Assembly (NCBI GenBank): GCA_017303895.1 | Contig: JAFLBF010000002.1 | Coordinates: 1 to 64,000, forward strand | Reading direction: 5' to 3' | DNA from: Bacteroidota bacterium | GTDB taxonomy: Bacteria; Bacteroidota; Bacteroidia; 2-12-FULL-35-15 | Length of the DNA stretch: 64,000 nt | The notes under the pieces: generated by a model | Seen by the model: only the letters and a program-made list of their open reading frames with translations | Told to the model about the DNA's origin: nothing | The model's database searches: none | Program-made: the position numbers and the translations under genes | Shown: positions 44,573 through 52,758 of the stretch, one piece after another | Position numbering within the stretch: the stretch's first letter is position 1 | How the letters are laid out: every line of letters starts with the position of its first letter

Positions 44573-45619
44573 TTAGGGTGCTTTTTGGTAAACAATAGGA
44601 ACTGCTCCTGTTAATGTTTTAAGAAAAGCAACGATATTGGTTTTCTCATCTTTTGACAGGTTGTAATTTAATTGTGCAATAGCCATAATTTCAACTGCCT
44701 CTTCCAATGATGTTATACTTCCATCGTGGAAATAAGGATGTGTTTTTTCAATGTTGCGGAGAGAAGGAACTTTAAATACGTGCTTATCTGATTCGATTCC
44801 TGTTACCTTAAATTTGCCCTCATCAATTGTTTTGCTTTTGGTAAGTTCCCAGTAATTTTTATGAATTCCGAATTTTTGAAACATATTGCCTCCTAATATT
44901 TCACCAGCATGACAAGTTGTACAGCCAATATTTATAAAACTTGACAATCCTTTTTTTTCTTGCAATGTAAGTGCATTTACATTTCCTTTTAAGTAATCGT
45001 CAAATCGTGAAGGAGTGATTAATTCACGTTCAAAACTGGCAATTGCCAGACGCAAATTTTCATAATTAATAGGATTATTCTGATTTGGGAATGCTTCTGA
45101 AAATAGTTTTTTATATTTCTCGTCTTTTGATAAACGGTCTATTAGAAAGGACTCATTGGGTATTGCCATTTCTATCGGATTTAAAATTGGCATGCCGGCT
45201 TGCTCTTCTACATTTTTCGCTCTTCCATCCCAAAACTGAGTACTATGTAATGCTGCATTTAAAACGGTTGGAGAATTCCTATCACCGTTTTTCCCTTCAT
45301 CACCTGGAGAATTTGCCAAATTGTCTACTCCAAATGTTTCAAGATTGTGGCAGGAGTTACAACTGATATTACCTTCTTTCGATAATTGTTTGTCAAAATA
45401 TAAATTATGACCCAATCTTATTTTTGCAGGACTGGATACATTTAATTCTGTTTGTGCAGTTAAAGGAAGCGGACTAAATGCCCCAAGTTTTTCCTTTAAG
45501 CTGACATCATAGCGCTCATTCTCAATTTCTTCAGGAGTTTTTTCTTTAGAAGAATCAGTTCCACATGAAAAAAAAATAATACAAAAGATAGAAAAGAGTG
45601 TATGTTTCAATAACTTCAT
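44573..45619 (-). CDS. Di-haem cytochrome c peroxidase, lipoprotein
   Basis: This family (CcpA/MauG-like) reduces hydrogen peroxide in the periplasm using two c-type haems. The 348 residues start with a lipoprotein signal (FFSC, Cys19). Haem sites are CNSCH (Cys87, Cys90, His91) and CTTCH (Cys233, Cys236, His237). PTVLNAALHSTQFWDGRAKN, PILNPIEMAI and KVPSLRNIEKTHPYFHDGSI are family blocks. As the last gene of the haem-uptake operon it might oxidise haem or handle peroxide made by it, which is inference. Confidence 0.9.
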   Translation of the reverse strand: MKLLKHTLFSIFCIIFFSCGTDSSKEKTPEEIENERYDVSLKEKLGAFSPLPLTAQTELNVSSPAKIRLGHNLYFDKQLSKEGNISCNSCHNLETFGVDNLANSPGDEGKNGDRNSPTVLNAALHSTQFWDGRAKNVEEQAGMPILNPIEMAIPNESFLIDRLSKDEKYKKLFSEAFPNQNNPINYENLRLAIASFERELITPSRFDDYLKGNVNALTLQEKKGLSSFINIGCTTCHAGEILGGNMFQKFGIHKNYWELTKSKTIDEGKFKVTGIESDKHVFKVPSLRNIEKTHPYFHDGSITSLEEAVEIMAIAQLNYNLSKDEKTNIVAFLKTLTGAVPIVYQKAP

Positions 45620-45668
45620 GGCAAAATGTTTTTATCACACAAAGTTACTATTTTATATTAAAATTGAT

Positions 45669-45779
45669 TTATTTTAGAGTGAAATAAGCGAAAACGATCC
45701 AAATAATTCCCTTAAGGAAAAAGATTAAAATCCCCCAAAAGCCAATTCTTTTCCAATTGTTTTTTATCCATTGAATCAT
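45669..45779 (-). CDS. 36-residue membrane protein in haem operon
   Basis: The frame encodes MIQWIKNNWKRIGFWGILIF and 16 more residues: a basic, Trp-rich N-terminus and one hydrophobic span (about 12-34). It starts five bases after the hmuY-like stop and precedes the peroxidase gene, so it is probably translated from the operon mRNA. A single-pass micro-protein of this kind could be a subunit or assembly factor. Short length limits certainty. Confidence 0.55.
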   Translation of the reverse strand: MIQWIKNNWKRIGFWGILIFFLKGIIWIVFAYFTLK

Positions 45780-45783
45780 CTTT

Positions 45784-46752
45784 CTAAAGTTGTTGAAATT
45801 CCCATTTTGGATTTCCTTTTATTCCAGAAGCATTATAAAAATCAATGAAATGCAATTTATAATAGTATCCTTCCTGATCTTTTATAATATAATTATAGTA
45901 AGGGTGGGTGATATAGGTGCTTCCTGAATATGTTTTCCAATTATAACCGATGGTGTTTATATTTGAAGATAATGAGTAAGAGGTAAGTAGGGTAAAGTTA
46001 ATTGTGTTAAAGCTAGTTGTGCTGTCGATGGTTGCCATTGTTTGGTGTCTATTTAAAAGACATCCTGTTACTAAATATGGCGTGGGTTCAGGCTCATAAA
46101 AAATATGTGTATATTGGCTAAATACGAGATCCCATGTGTTTTTAGGTGGTTCTACGATAACGCTACTTGCATTTGTGAATGATAAAAATGTGAAATTGTA
46201 ATTTGTGTCTTTTGCAACTTGAATAGTTGTGTCATTATTGCCATTTAGGTCAGCAAATCGGATAGTGTAGGAAGTTGATGTTGCATTTAAAAATTGGATC
46301 TTTTTGTAGCCTTGGTGTATTCCATTTTCATTATATCCCCTGTCTATAATGTAGACGTTGTTAAACCCTTCCCATTCTCCAATTGCAGTAGAGTCTGGGT
46401 GACCGGATGGATGGTCGCATTTTTTATCCGATGAAAATCCGGAAGTGTCTGTTACGGTATTGAAGTTGCTATTTAGCGTATTATAACAAAACATTGATTT
46501 CGCTGAATTAAGAATAATATGATTTTCTGTTTCCGAACACGCAAACCCAAGATCCCATATTGATTTTAAGTTTTGCCCAACAACTGTATTGGTTTTAAGA
46601 TCGAAATAGATCTGCCATTTATAGTCGCTGTTCATGTTTACAGAATTGGTAATCACATGACCGGGGTCGTGTTTTGGAACAGGAATTTCCTCTTTTTCAC
46701 ATGCATAGAGAATGAATGTTGAAAATAGGGCAATGAAATATTTTTTATGCAT
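45784..46752 (-). CDS. HmuY-family haem-binding lipoprotein
   Basis: HmuY is the Porphyromonas gingivalis haemophore that takes haem from host proteins and hands it to the TonB receptor HmuR. This 322-residue relative has a lipobox LYAC (Cys18) and two HmuY-like stretches: YKWQIYFDLKTNTVV followed by SIWDLGFACSE, and NTWDLVFSQYTHIF followed by NTIGYNWKTYSGS. WDLxF and GYxWK recur in the family. It begins next to the TonB-receptor stop, so the two are translationally close. His/Met ligands cannot be assigned by eye. Confidence 0.82.
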   Translation of the reverse strand: MHKKYFIALFSTFILYACEKEEIPVPKHDPGHVITNSVNMNSDYKWQIYFDLKTNTVVGQNLKSIWDLGFACSETENHIILNSAKSMFCYNTLNSNFNTVTDTSGFSSDKKCDHPSGHPDSTAIGEWEGFNNVYIIDRGYNENGIHQGYKKIQFLNATSTSYTIRFADLNGNNDTTIQVAKDTNYNFTFLSFTNASSVIVEPPKNTWDLVFSQYTHIFYEPEPTPYLVTGCLLNRHQTMATIDSTTSFNTINFTLLTSYSLSSNINTIGYNWKTYSGSTYITHPYYNYIIKDQEGYYYKLHFIDFYNASGIKGNPKWEFQQL

Positions 46753-49038
46753 TTATTTTTTGCTATTTAAATAAAAATCTAATTTTAAAAAGTAAGTTCT
46801 TCCCATTCCAATTGTTACACTGTTACTATTCCCATTATGAGCACCATTTGCAACTGTGCCATTAATGTTTTTAATGTTAAATAAGTTTTTTGCTCCAATT
46901 GAAATTGCTACTTTTTTATTGAAAAAGAATTTAGAAACAGAACAATCCGCCATGTGATAATCGTCAATTGTGGTTCTAATAATATTATTGTTTTCATCAA
47001 CAGCATAACCTGGCATTTCTCCTGTGTATTTATAAAATAAAGCAAGGGTTGTTTGAAGCTTGTGCCACTCATAGAAAATGTTAAATTTCGCTTCTGGGGA
47101 GTAGCTAAACTTTTCAGGAACTTGAGTATTTTGAAGTTGGTTGTATCTGCCAATGCAGCCTGCACCTAAAGTTAATTTTACGTGATTGAAACTGATCTCG
47201 TTTTGGAACTGAATACCATTTGTTTGGAATTGATCAATATTAAAATAGCTATATTCCGTTCCGCTTACCTGAGCTAGGGAAATCATGTTTTCTATTAAGT
47301 TGTAAAAAAAGATCACATCGCTTTTTATTGATGTTTGTCGTTTAGTAGTGTTATAAGTGTAACTTATGTTGAAATTATGAGATTGTTCTGCTTTCAAATT
47401 TTTGTTTCCGGTTATATTATGATTGATATCAACAAAATAGAAATATAATTCTTTTAATGAAGGGGCTCTATATCCCCTTGCGTAAGAGAAACGAAATGCA
47501 TGTGAGTTTTTTTTATTTGCGTAGCTATTAGGAGATAACTTTATGTTTAAAGAAGGAATAATTGGTGCTTTATATGCTGTATTGTATATCACTCTTATCC
47601 CAGGTCTAATGATTACTGAAGAAAAGGGTTTGTATTCAGCTGTAGCAAACAATGCATAATCTCCCATTTGTTGTTTTGAGTTTTTTATTCTCAATCCTGT
47701 TGCAGTTTCATGATTAAGGTCGTACCCGATCTCAGCGTTTATTTTGGATGAGTCAATTGTACTGCTTATCGTTCCTCTGCTCATAATGTTTTTAAATGAA
47801 GTGGAGTCTTGATCATTTTCGTTTTCTGTTAGTATTTCATTTAGATTTGTCAGATCTCTGAAATATGTGTTTTTTATTCGGTTGAAATAGCTTTGGGCGG
47901 CTAAAATATTGATGTGTATATTCTTTGTAATATTCCCAGTTGAGTTAATTGAGTTTGTAATTCTATTAGTGATATATCTATCATCAAATGCTGTTTCAGA
48001 GTATGGAGCACGAGGCAGTCCTTTATTTATTATTTTTTCGTAGAAATAATCTCCTGTATAATTTATTTTTATTTTTTGAAAAAAGTGACTATAAAATAAT
48101 GTAGCAAAATATTGTTCTTTAGGTTTCCAAGCTTGGTGTCTTAGACTGTCTGCAATTCGTTTTTTTTCAATTAAAAAGGGTTTGTCGTTCGTTCTCCATC
48201 CATCGAAATAGTTTCTTCCACCTGACAAGCTGATCATATTATTCTTTTTCTGAAATCCAATCTTGCCTGTTAAATTATATTGACCATTACTTTCGTAATA
48301 ATTGCTGTTAGATAAGGAAAATGTTTTTACTTGATTTTTTTTTGTAATAATATTAATAGTTCCTCCTAATGCATCTGTGCCAAAGTTAACAGAAAGCGGT
48401 CCTTCAACAATCTCTATTCGTTCTACATTGTTCATGTTTATCTGAGACAGATCTATGTTGCCATTTAATCTCCCTGTTAAGGGAACACCATCAATTAATA
48501 TCTTAATATTCTGACCGGATATTCCTTGCAAATTTATACTGCTCCCTAAAATATTATCCTGACTTAATCTTATATTTAGTTCATTTGACAAAACATCTTT
48601 TAAGTTTTGTGCTGCCATGCTTTGTATTTTTTTATTGTCGATGATCTTTATTTTGTGCACAGTTTTTTCAGGTGAATTGGGGGCATATTGTGCTGTAACG
48701 ACCACTTCATTCAGGGCAGTTTTTTCAGTTTCAAGGAAAATTTTCTTTACACCAATTCTATTGATGACTTCTGATTTTTTTTTAAATCCCAGATACCCTG
48801 CAGTAATTTCTATTTGGTTTTCGTCTGGCTCAAATTGACTTACATCGATAATGCCTAAAGTGTCCGTAATAAATATTTTTTCTATTCCATGTTTAATGTC
48901 TTTACATGTGATATGTGCAGATGGAATTGACTGAAGGTCCTCAGCTGAAATAATTTGTATTTTTTGAGAATAACTAATCATCACACTTCCACAAAAAAGT
49001 GCTATGATTATGCTGATCCTCTTTTTTTTCAAAAACAT
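46753..49038 (-). CDS. TonB-dependent receptor, probable haem receptor
   Basis: The 761 residues comprise a signal peptide, a carboxypeptidase-like N-terminal domain (about 28-110), a plug (VVVTAQYAPNSPEKTVHKIK, LKDVLSNELNIRLSQDN, GINLQ-type and IKILIDGVPLTGRLNGNIDL, RIEIVEGPLSVNFGTDALGG) and a 22-strand barrel. Flanking HmuY genes make haem or another tetrapyrrole the likely ligand. It starts one base after the PepSY gene's stop and ends one base from the HmuY start. C-terminus YFLKLDFYLNSKK lacks the usual final aromatic. Confidence 0.88.
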   Translation of the reverse strand: MFLKKKRISIIIALFCGSVMISYSQKIQIISAEDLQSIPSAHITCKDIKHGIEKIFITDTLGIIDVSQFEPDENQIEITAGYLGFKKKSEVINRIGVKKIFLETEKTALNEVVVTAQYAPNSPEKTVHKIKIIDNKKIQSMAAQNLKDVLSNELNIRLSQDNILGSSINLQGISGQNIKILIDGVPLTGRLNGNIDLSQINMNNVERIEIVEGPLSVNFGTDALGGTINIITKKNQVKTFSLSNSNYYESNGQYNLTGKIGFQKKNNMISLSGGRNYFDGWRTNDKPFLIEKKRIADSLRHQAWKPKEQYFATLFYSHFFQKIKINYTGDYFYEKIINKGLPRAPYSETAFDDRYITNRITNSINSTGNITKNIHINILAAQSYFNRIKNTYFRDLTNLNEILTENENDQDSTSFKNIMSRGTISSTIDSSKINAEIGYDLNHETATGLRIKNSKQQMGDYALFATAEYKPFSSVIIRPGIRVIYNTAYKAPIIPSLNIKLSPNSYANKKNSHAFRFSYARGYRAPSLKELYFYFVDINHNITGNKNLKAEQSHNFNISYTYNTTKRQTSIKSDVIFFYNLIENMISLAQVSGTEYSYFNIDQFQTNGIQFQNEISFNHVKLTLGAGCIGRYNQLQNTQVPEKFSYSPEAKFNIFYEWHKLQTTLALFYKYTGEMPGYAVDENNNIIRTTIDDYHMADCSVSKFFFNKKVAISIGAKNLFNIKNINGTVANGAHNGNSNSVTIGMGRTYFLKLDFYLNSKK

Positions 49039-49039
49039 A

Positions 49040-49612
49040 TTATTGAAATGCTTGTATTATGATTGCAATTATTGGAGGGAGAAACCCTGCTGCGATCAAC
49101 CATTTTCCTCGACCTGTTATTCCGTGTTTCCCTTTTAGGATGAACAATCCTGTAATTGTTATTACAATCAGCAATACTGCAAAGATATCAGAGGCCCATT
49201 TCCATCCTTTTAAACTGTTCCTATGAATGACATTAGTTTGATAAAAAAATGGCCTCTTAGAAACTTGTTCATATATAGCTTTGTTTTTGTCTAAATAAAC
49301 ATGAAGAGACGCATTGTTATAATATATTTTTACTTGATCATGTGTTGGGAAGTCAAACACTTTATAATCCTCTTCTTGTACTAATTCGCCTAATTTTCTT
49401 ATTATGGGATCAGAAATTTGGCTTTTGCTATATTTTTCAGTAATCGACACCTCTTTTTTGGTTAATATAAAATCTGCATTCCAATCATCAACATGATTCA
49501 ATGCAATTCCTGAAATACAGTAGATCAATATTAATGTTGAAAAAAAATATCCCAGATCGCGATGTGTCGCAACATTTAATCTTCTAATTTTTTTAATATC
49601 CCATTTTGGCAT
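49040..49612 (-). CDS. PepSY-associated membrane protein
   Basis: This 190-residue protein has a membrane segment near residues 19-38 (YFFSTLILIYCISGIALNHV), a soluble loop with PepSY-like content (RKLGELVQEEDYKVFDFPTH, YYNNASLHVYLDKNKAIYEQ), a second pair of segments (IFAVLLIVITITGLFILKGK) and a third near the end (WLIAAGFLPPIIAIIIQAF). PepSY-TM proteins accompany iron and siderophore receptors and are thought to act as reductases or in iron release. It follows the chelatase gene by eight bases. Confidence 0.8.
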   Translation of the reverse strand: MPKWDIKKIRRLNVATHRDLGYFFSTLILIYCISGIALNHVDDWNADFILTKKEVSITEKYSKSQISDPIIRKLGELVQEEDYKVFDFPTHDQVKIYYNNASLHVYLDKNKAIYEQVSKRPFFYQTNVIHRNSLKGWKWASDIFAVLLIVITITGLFILKGKHGITGRGKWLIAAGFLPPIIAIIIQAFQ

Positions 49613-49620
49613 ATCGCTTT

Positions 49621-50559
49621 TTATTTGTTTTCTATTTTGGCTGCATATTCTGCACTGATATCAATTACCCATTTTTCAACATTAGGATCAGGGAGTATAG
49701 CATTGGGTTTGTAAATAACTTTGTTTTTATTGTCGTTTACTTTCTCAATACCACCACCAATGATCTTTATTTGAAAGTTCTCATCATGAGCTACCAAAAC
49801 GGGTATGACGATAGCTTTTTTCTTTTTCTGTAAAACGGCATTTATTGCTTCTGTTGTTTTTTCTGAGTCGTAGTGTACAATGTGTCCGCACCAGCCATAT
49901 GAGTGTTCTGAAATGCCTATCTCTTGTTTTACTGATTCTGCTACTTTATCAAATAATTCTCCCCATTCTTTGTCATATGTTTCATCCCCATAACCAATCA
50001 AAACTAGACCTTCATTTGCAGGATCTTGTGATAATTCCTTTGCTCTTCTTAGGATGTTTTTTTTAAGAATGTCTGTAAAATCTAGATTTGGTGTGATATG
50101 GGTTCTTGCTTTGGGCTTGTAACATTCAATTTTTTCTACCTTAAGCATTTCTTTGGATTGTGGATCCTCTTTCATGCCAATTATGGTTGGAATATCATCA
50201 AAAGTGTGTGGACTAACGGTTAAGAATACAGGGATAATAATAATATCCGTATAACCTTCTGCATCAAATTCTTTTAATCGTGTAGCAATAGATGGTTCCG
50301 TATATTCCATATGAGCAGTTTTAGTGCCTTTTACTTTTCCACTTGATAGAATCTGTTCTTTCACTTCTTCTTCGAGATTCATTAATGCCTTTCTCCAAGT
50401 TTCTGATCGTGAGCCATGGTTGACTAATAGCACGCCTATTTTTTGTGTTTGTTTATTTTCTTCTTCTTTTTCTTTTTTAGTATTGCAGGAAGAAAGAATC
50501 CCTCCTGCAATGATAGTTATTATGAAAAATATTTTTGATATTGCTAAATGTACTTTCAT
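49621..50559 (-). CDS. CbiX/CbiK-type chelatase as a lipoprotein
   Basis: The family inserts Co or Fe into sirohydrochlorin, normally in the cytoplasm. This 312-residue copy begins with a lipoprotein signal (ILSSC, Cys25), so it should lie outside the inner membrane. The two-domain chelatase fold is visible: GVLLVNHGSRSETW (His47 in the catalytic position), TDIIIIPVFLTVSPHTFDDI, LVLIGYGDETYDKEWG and KKAIVIPVLVAHDENFQIKI, with GWCGHIVHYDSEKT between. Periplasmic CbiK of Desulfovibrio is a known precedent. Here, inside a haem operon, it may remove or exchange metal from tetrapyrroles; direction and substrate are inference. Confidence 0.82.
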   Translation of the reverse strand: MKVHLAISKIFFIITIIAGGILSSCNTKKEKEEENKQTQKIGVLLVNHGSRSETWRKALMNLEEEVKEQILSSGKVKGTKTAHMEYTEPSIATRLKEFDAEGYTDIIIIPVFLTVSPHTFDDIPTIIGMKEDPQSKEMLKVEKIECYKPKARTHITPNLDFTDILKKNILRRAKELSQDPANEGLVLIGYGDETYDKEWGELFDKVAESVKQEIGISEHSYGWCGHIVHYDSEKTTEAINAVLQKKKKAIVIPVLVAHDENFQIKIIGGGIEKVNDNKNKVIYKPNAILPDPNVEKWVIDISAEYAAKIENK

Positions 50560-50583
50560 CTGTAAGTGTATTTGTATTGAAGA

Positions 50584-51831
50584 TTATTTAATAATTAATT
50601 TCTGCTGAATTTTTTCTTGTCCATTAAACAGACATACAAAATATATCCCTGGTTCCATTCTCTTATTAGTTATGTTTATTTGGTTTAATCCAACTGTATT
50701 GTTTATTTGTTGTGAATAGATTGTTTTTCCTAGAAGATCGTAGATGACCAAGTTTGAAAAAGATGAGCCATTTGTTATCTCAAATAATATGTTCAACTGA
50801 TCTCCAGATGAAGGATTTGGATATACTGTCAGGAAAGCTGATTGAGATGAATGAATATCTTTAATGCTTACTGTACTTAATTTCTCTTTGGTGAATATAT
50901 AGTTGCCGTTACTACTGCCTCCAAATCCCGTAAATACTAATTTCCACAGATCACCCGGTTTACTTTTTACAAAGTATACTAACGAGTCAGTAATTTCCCA
51001 TACTCCTGTATATGCTTTCCAATCGTAACCAATCTCATTGATAGGAGTATTTAGCGGATGTGCCTGCCAATTACTATATGTACTAACATCGGCTACATTG
51101 TTGACTTGAGCTGTTTTTACTCCTTTATTGGTTAAAACTCCAGCAACTGTATAAGGTGTTGGTATGAAAGTTGTGTACTGTGTGAAAAGCAGATCCCAAT
51201 CAGCAGCTGCAGGTTCTCTATCCAATGCCGAATTCGTTTGTAAAGAGTAATATGCAAAATTCTTTCCCGTATAATTTGCTCTTATCAAACTAACATTTTG
51301 TTGATTTGTACCATTAAGATCAGCATATTTTAAATTATATGCTCCGCCTGATATGTCTTGGATCCATAATTTTTTAAAGCTACCGTTTGATAACTTGATA
51401 ACGAATAGCGAGTCTCCAGTTATAATGTGGGTTATAGGATTGTATATTCCCCAGCCTACATCATTTGGATTTGTTGGAACTGCATTTTTGTCAAAAGCTC
51501 CTAATGTCCATGAAGTGTCTGAATTGTATTGCGGTGCCCATGTGTAAAGACCTGTTGTATCGAATGTGCTCCATCCTGTTGTATCGTTTGTTGGGTAAGT
51601 CCATAGCATGGTCCCAATTATAGAATTTATATGGATGGAGGTTCCATAACCTGAAACCTCAAAAGCAATATCCCAATTATTTTTTGGAGCAGATCCTTGT
51701 TCATCATTATCTAAACTGTACCATTTTTGGTTCGCATATCCTGCACCAATGGATACTGTATCTGTTATGGATTGAGCATTACTTGTTACAATTGCTAATA
51801 AGCAACAAGTACATAGTATAAGTTTTTTCAT
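50584..51831 (-). CDS. HmuY-like haemophore with T9SS sorting domain
   Basis: The 415 residues have a signal peptide (to SNAQ), two HmuY-like halves (TVSIGAGYANQKWYSLDND with NNWDIAFEVSGYG; then AADWDLLFTQYTTFIPTPYT and NEIGYDWKAYTGVWE) and a C-terminal T9SS type A sorting domain (VYPNPSSGDQLNILFE). Unlike the lipoprotein HmuY of the same operon it should be secreted or surface-attached by PorU. It is the promoter-proximal gene of the operon, consistent with a highly made scavenger. Confidence 0.82.
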   Translation of the reverse strand: MKKLILCTCCLLAIVTSNAQSITDTVSIGAGYANQKWYSLDNDEQGSAPKNNWDIAFEVSGYGTSIHINSIIGTMLWTYPTNDTTGWSTFDTTGLYTWAPQYNSDTSWTLGAFDKNAVPTNPNDVGWGIYNPITHIITGDSLFVIKLSNGSFKKLWIQDISGGAYNLKYADLNGTNQQNVSLIRANYTGKNFAYYSLQTNSALDREPAAADWDLLFTQYTTFIPTPYTVAGVLTNKGVKTAQVNNVADVSTYSNWQAHPLNTPINEIGYDWKAYTGVWEITDSLVYFVKSKPGDLWKLVFTGFGGSSNGNYIFTKEKLSTVSIKDIHSSQSAFLTVYPNPSSGDQLNILFEITNGSSFSNLVIYDLLGKTIYSQQINNTVGLNQINITNKRMEPGIYFVCLFNGQEKIQQKLIIK

Positions 51832-51867
51832 GTTATTTATTATTTAGATTAATTCTTATTTACGGTG

Positions 51868-51898
51868 CAAAGATTCTGTTTAATCTTTTGTAAGGCAA
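51868..51898 (-). promoter_or_regulatory. Promoter of the haem operon
   Basis: On the minus strand TTG (51896-51898), 20 bases, then AATCTTTG (51868-51875), one mismatch from TAnnTTTG. The -7 box lies 36 bases before the first start codon. No Fur-type palindrome was seen here. Confidence 0.5.
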
Positions 51899-51979
51899 TA
51901 CCTATAGAAGGGCAATTTGTGCCATAGCTTATTTAGGTTATGCTACCATTTTTACGGTATGCTTTAGAGGGTATTCTTT

Positions 51980-52645
51980 TTATGTGCGGGATGCAATTCC
52001 ATTTTCTATTGCATAGATAATGGCTTCGGAAGCTTTTTTAAATCCTAATTTTTTGAAAATGTTTTTTCGGTGGGTATTAATCGTGTGTATACTTGATCCT
52101 AATCTATTTGCTATTCGTTGGTTGGTATTTCCTTGGGCGATTAATTTTAATATTTCCGTTTCTCTTTCTGTAAGCAGAGTGGTTCTATTATTCACTTTTT
52201 TTGTCTCTTTAGAAAATTTATTATCTATAAAAGCATCAATTACTTTACCGCATAAGAATCTTTTATTTTCTAAAGTAGCTTTTACAGCTTTTTTTAATTC
52301 TATATCATCTGCCGTTCTAAGTATATAATTCTGTACTCCATAATCAAGAACTTTTATCATTTCCTCTTTGTTGTCAGAGTTTGAGATGATCAGTATTTTG
52401 GCGATCTTGTTTGATGCATATATTGTTTTTAACTTATCAATCGTAAATCCATCTAAATTGTTATAATCTACAATTATAAATGGCTTTTTTAACTCTTTTG
52501 ATTTTTTAATCAATGCTTGTCCGTTTGATACTTCATAGAAATTTCCACCCCTTATTTCTTGTGAAAGGACTTGAATGATCCCTTTTCTTGTAAAAGTTTC
52601 ATTGTCAGCTATAATAAATGATATTTCGGATATTTCAGAAGACAT
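51980..52645 (-). CDS. LuxR/NarL-type response regulator with atypical receiver
   Basis: The ATG at 52645 gives 221 residues: a receiver domain (1-120) and a LuxR helix-turn-helix (about 153-210: LTERETEILKLIAQGNTNQR and SIHTINTHRKNIFKKLG). The receiver keeps the phospho-acceptor Asp60 and Ser88 but has Asn15 for one acidic-pocket residue and Arg110 where the invariant Lys should be (NYILRTAD). This suggests weak or no phosphorylation control. No histidine kinase gene is nearby. It sits 148 bases upstream of the haem operon in the same direction and may regulate it. Confidence 0.85.
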   Translation of the reverse strand: MSSEISEISFIIADNETFTRKGIIQVLSQEIRGGNFYEVSNGQALIKKSKELKKPFIIVDYNNLDGFTIDKLKTIYASNKIAKILIISNSDNKEEMIKVLDYGVQNYILRTADDIELKKAVKATLENKRFLCGKVIDAFIDNKFSKETKKVNNRTTLLTERETEILKLIAQGNTNQRIANRLGSSIHTINTHRKNIFKKLGFKKASEAIIYAIENGIASRT

Positions 52646-52758
52646 TTTTTTGTTTAGAATTATTCTTAACAAAAATACTTGCCTTTGAATATTGTTCAAT
52701 ACCCAGAAAGTGGTAAAATGTATCGCCTTATTGTGCTAGTAATATTGTATTTGAGTTT

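Noticed and set aside
51832-51979. Fur or haem-responsive palindrome before the haem operon
   Set aside because: The interval contains a credible promoter, but no convincing 19-base inverted repeat of the Fur type could be made out.
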